Origin: Planctomycetota bacterium | GTDB taxonomy: Bacteria; Planctomycetota; UBA1135; GCA-002686595 | NCBI GenBank assembly: GCA_026692665.1 | Contig: JAPLOF010000048.1 | Span: forward strand, 62,001-126,000 | Direction: 5' to 3' | Length of the DNA: 64,000 nucleotides | Shown: positions 62,601 through 64,000 of the stretch, piece by piece | Layout: each line of letters begins with the position of its first letter | Numbering within the stretch: position 1 is the stretch's first letter | The notes under the pieces: generated by a model | The model's database searches: none | The model's input: only the letters and a program-made list of their open reading frames with translations | Told to the model about the DNA's origin: nothing | Program-made: the position numbers and the translations under genes

Positions 62601-64000
62601 GAACGGCGACGGCTGGAACGACGTGCTCGTCGGTGCGCCCGATTTCGACGGCAACCTCTCGAACCAGGGGCGCATCTACCTCTACCTCGGCTCGAGCTCG
62701 GGCCTCGCCGCGTCCCCTTCCGAGACCTACGATGGCCCGCTCGCGAACGCGCGCTTCGGCGAGTCGATCGCTCTGGGCGGCGACGTGAACGGTGATGGGC
62801 TCTCCGATCCGATCGGCGGTGTGCCGAGTGCGAACAACGACGACGGCGGGGTGATCCCCCTGACGGGTGGTGGGGTGACGGCGTGGCGCGTGACCAGCTC
62901 GCAACGGCAGGTTTCCGACACGCAGGCCCTCCAGATCCTCGGCCGCACGAACGAGCTGAACCAGTTCCAGATCAACCTGGGCCTGCAGAACAGTGCAGGC
63001 AACACGGCCACCGCCATGTGTCGTGCGCCCGTCAAGCTCGAGTGGGAGATCCAGCCGGTGGGCACCACCCTCAACGGCTCGGCCATCCAAGCGCAGACAG
63101 CGTTCGTGGACAGCGGCGCACTCGGGGGCGGGCTGCGCCTCTTCAAGAACGTCACTGTGCCCATGAGCGGGACCGCCTACCACTGGCGCGCCCGCACCGT
63201 CGTCCGCAACCCCTACTACCCCCACACCCGCTGGACGACGATCCAGCTCGACGGCCTGCAGGAGAAGAAGCTCGGCCTCTCTCCCGACTGCAACAACAAC
63301 GGGATCGGCGACCAACTCGACATCCAGAACGCGACCATTTTCCAGTGCAACAGCAGCCCGGTGGCGACGGCCGACTGCAACGGCAATGGGATCCCGGATC
63401 AATGCGACACGTCTTCTGGGACGAGCCCGGACTGCAACGGCAATTGCGTCCCGGACGGGTGCGAGCTCGTCCTGAACGACTGCAACGGGAACCAGGTCCC
63501 GGACGAGTGTGATCCGGACTGCAACGCCAACTCCTCGCCCGACGACTGCGACATCTCCGGAGGTGGCAGCCTCGACACGAACGGCGACGGAGTACCCGAC
63601 GAGTGCCAGCTCGCGCTCATGGCTGGCGCCAACTTCTGCTTCGGCGACGGCACGGGCACCGCGTGCCCGTGCGCCAACTCGAGCCCGGTCGGGAACCAGG
63701 AAGGCTGCCTGAACTCGCTCGGTACCGCGGGTCGACTGCGTGCGACGGGCATCGCCCGCGTGCAGGCTCCGTTCGACAACTTCACGCTGCTCGGAACCGG
63801 GATGCCGAACAGCTCAGCGCTCTACTTCCAGGGCACGACGCAGCAGTCGAGCGGAAATGGAGCGGTCTTCGGCGACGGCAAGCGCTGCGCGGCGGGGTCC
63901 GTCGTCCGCCTCGCGACGAAGATCAACTCGGCCGGGGCGTCGCAGTACCCGGTGGTCGGCGACCTGTCGATCTCGATCAAGGGCTTGGTACCGGCGGCCG
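59620..64000 (+). CDS. Giant secreted FG-GAP double-propeller protein C (3' end outside window)
   Basis: The third paralogue, about 1460 residues visible. It starts MVIAALAFTGLALFLAPQVP (signal), has the conserved N-terminal domain, then fourteen FG-GAP repeats. The first seven (for example DVDGDGFGDILVG, DLNGDGYGDFAAT, DVNNDGFMDVATS) differ strongly from A and B, while the last seven and the immunoglobulin-like domain are nearly identical to them. Cys/Asp repeats and the terminal module (FCFGDGTGTACPCANSSPVG) follow, and the window ends about 37 residues before the expected stop. Confidence 0.88.
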   Translation, partial: MVIAALAFTGLALFLAPQVPSAERPPSAGAPSTSADSGALWSAAPGGASATDSQRGWNLAVGERGLRVSPLDGSTSAEDPAWSFEIGTASFGRMGAAQAVTLGKPAARGERVDLDHGSLSEWFVRGEHGVEHGWTIPSAPEGNAVQPLWIGLRVEGDLSMHIVDDGSGAFLRDARGALRLRYIDLETFDASGKVLPSKLMASPQGLGVQVDDSRAVYPITIDPLLETAAWSIEGNQANLGSDGALSIGSAGDVDGDGFGDILVGLASWDGVNGVDRGQIRLYRGSAGGPSLTPSWTADGVDSYFGTVAVSAGDLNGDGYGDFAATPAPPATWSLSVWYGHPTGPAPGNQATPDFYYSGSEPSDLSAAAVGDLNGDGFDDLALGVRNATVSSVANAGRVYVFFGGPSGIVLGSGNPWTAAPLLSDAWFGATVSGGDVNGDGFSDLLVGANHADINATNDGRAYLYVGGSQFRTSTPQPTILEAPQSLANQYWGQGTIVGDVNGDGFADGFFCAPLYGNGQADEGKVWVYHGGVGGLTTPSASLESNLVGGQFGNFVGSCGDIDGDGFADVATSAYTSNYGLMVFHGTPTGLSLAIPGDQSIPGEQLGGRMGHGVQGAGDVNNDGFMDVATSELWFTNGQFQEGKLYVFFGSPNPQPSYAPALVEPGALQTGTASSRTGRSVSSAGDVNADGFNDIIVGSPEFGATDNGRVQVFLGGANGLNLASPSWTLDSPNPGERFGWSVSAGDIDNDGKSDIVVGAPRYSSGQTDEGRVYVFRSTGAPINSFAPTWSYESNQAGALLGSAVSALGDVNVDGFSDIAAGAPGATGGQGSVTLFHGRATGLALLTPAVTITSGIPGSEFGTALALVGDVNLDGFGDLAVGAPKVDNPQIDEGRIYVYLGSYTGISNTVAGQEESQQAGAMLGSSIAQCGDINGDGRAELLVGGPGFDAATSGGAAFLYQAQPAGAGISLTALAVRAGAQANGQYGLAVSAGGDVNGDGWNDVLVGAPDFDGNLSNQGRIYLYLGSSSGLAASPSETYDGPLANARFGESIALGGDVNGDGLSDPIGGVPSANNDDGGVIPLTGGGVTAWRVTSSQRQVSDTQALQILGRTNELNQFQINLGLQNSAGNTATAMCRAPVKLEWEIQPVGTTLNGSAIQAQTAFVDSGALGGGLRLFKNVTVPMSGTAYHWRARTVVRNPYYPHTRWTTIQLDGLQEKKLGLSPDCNNNGIGDQLDIQNATIFQCNSSPVATADCNGNGIPDQCDTSSGTSPDCNGNCVPDGCELVLNDCNGNQVPDECDPDCNANSSPDDCDISGGGSLDTNGDGVPDECQLALMAGANFCFGDGTGTACPCANSSPVGNQEGCLNSLGTAGRLRATGIARVQAPFDNFTLLGTGMPNSSALYFQGTTQQSSGNGAVFGDGKRCAAGSVVRLATKINSAGASQYPVVGDLSISIKGLVPAA

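Noticed and set aside
50900-63400. Regularly spaced similar DNA units that might suggest a CRISPR or satellite array
   Set aside because: The units are codon-phased, encode FG-GAP blades and vary at third positions, so they are coding repeats.
1-64000. tRNA or rRNA genes
   Set aside because: Intergenic gaps were read for cloverleaf-like arms and conserved TTCGA loops; nothing convincing was seen, although short gaps could hide one from reading by eye.

Overview
This is a GC-rich (roughly 70 percent by eye) bacterial chromosome segment. The most likely source is a member of the Planctomycetota or a close PVC relative. Three things point there: a TIGR04137-type small basic protein, very large FG-GAP proteins ending in a Cys-rich C-terminal module, and a CRTAC1-type ASPIC/UnbV protein. 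No rRNA or taxonomic marker settles it. Coding density is high, ATGA/GTGA four-base overlaps are common, and no tRNA, rRNA or CRISPR array was seen.

Layout. (1) 1-7100, minus strand: the head of a division and cell wall (dcw) cluster, transcribed mraZ-rsmH-ftsL-like-ftsI-murE-murF. A candidate MraZ operator lies before mraZ, and murF runs off the left edge. (2) 7320-15286, mostly minus: a zinc-ribbon-like unknown protein, a HEAT-type lipoprotein, two GT4 and two GT2 glycosyltransferases and an ABC-2-like membrane protein, which together look like a surface-glycan locus. A small c-type haem protein is inserted on the plus strand. (3) 15350-28940: the GTPase Der with a lipoprotein, a PAT-family MFS transporter paired with an MBOAT acyltransferase, QueE coupled to the small basic protein, a CRTAC1/TPR pair, an IS200-like (RAYT-type) transposase, a TPR lipoprotein and a family-4 uracil-DNA glycosylase. 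(4) 29000-36830: two tandem paralogous secretin-like outer-membrane proteins behind a long leader and closed by a strong terminator, then a secreted beta-propeller protein. (5) 36845-50033: a HAD phosphatase and two complete, divergently oriented oligopeptide (Opp/Dpp) ABC transporters. (6) 50089-64000: a tandem array of three giant secreted proteins, the third cut by the window edge. Each has 14 FG-GAP blades, which suggests two seven-bladed propellers.

Two dispersed elements of about 135 bp with matching terminal inverted repeats (15354-15487 and 37571-37709, in opposite orientation) look like MITE or REP-type sequences. The RAYT-like transposase between them is a possible mobilising partner. 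The most novel-looking system is the FG-GAP array. All three genes share an upstream element (a TAGACT box exactly 14 nt before a perfect six-bp hairpin, then a 30-33 nt spacer to the ATG). They also share a constant N-terminal domain, second propeller and C-terminal module, while the first propeller differs strongly in the third copy. This architecture suits a family of surface proteins with a variable head on a constant stalk.

Family assignments come from reading motifs in the translations. No database search was run.
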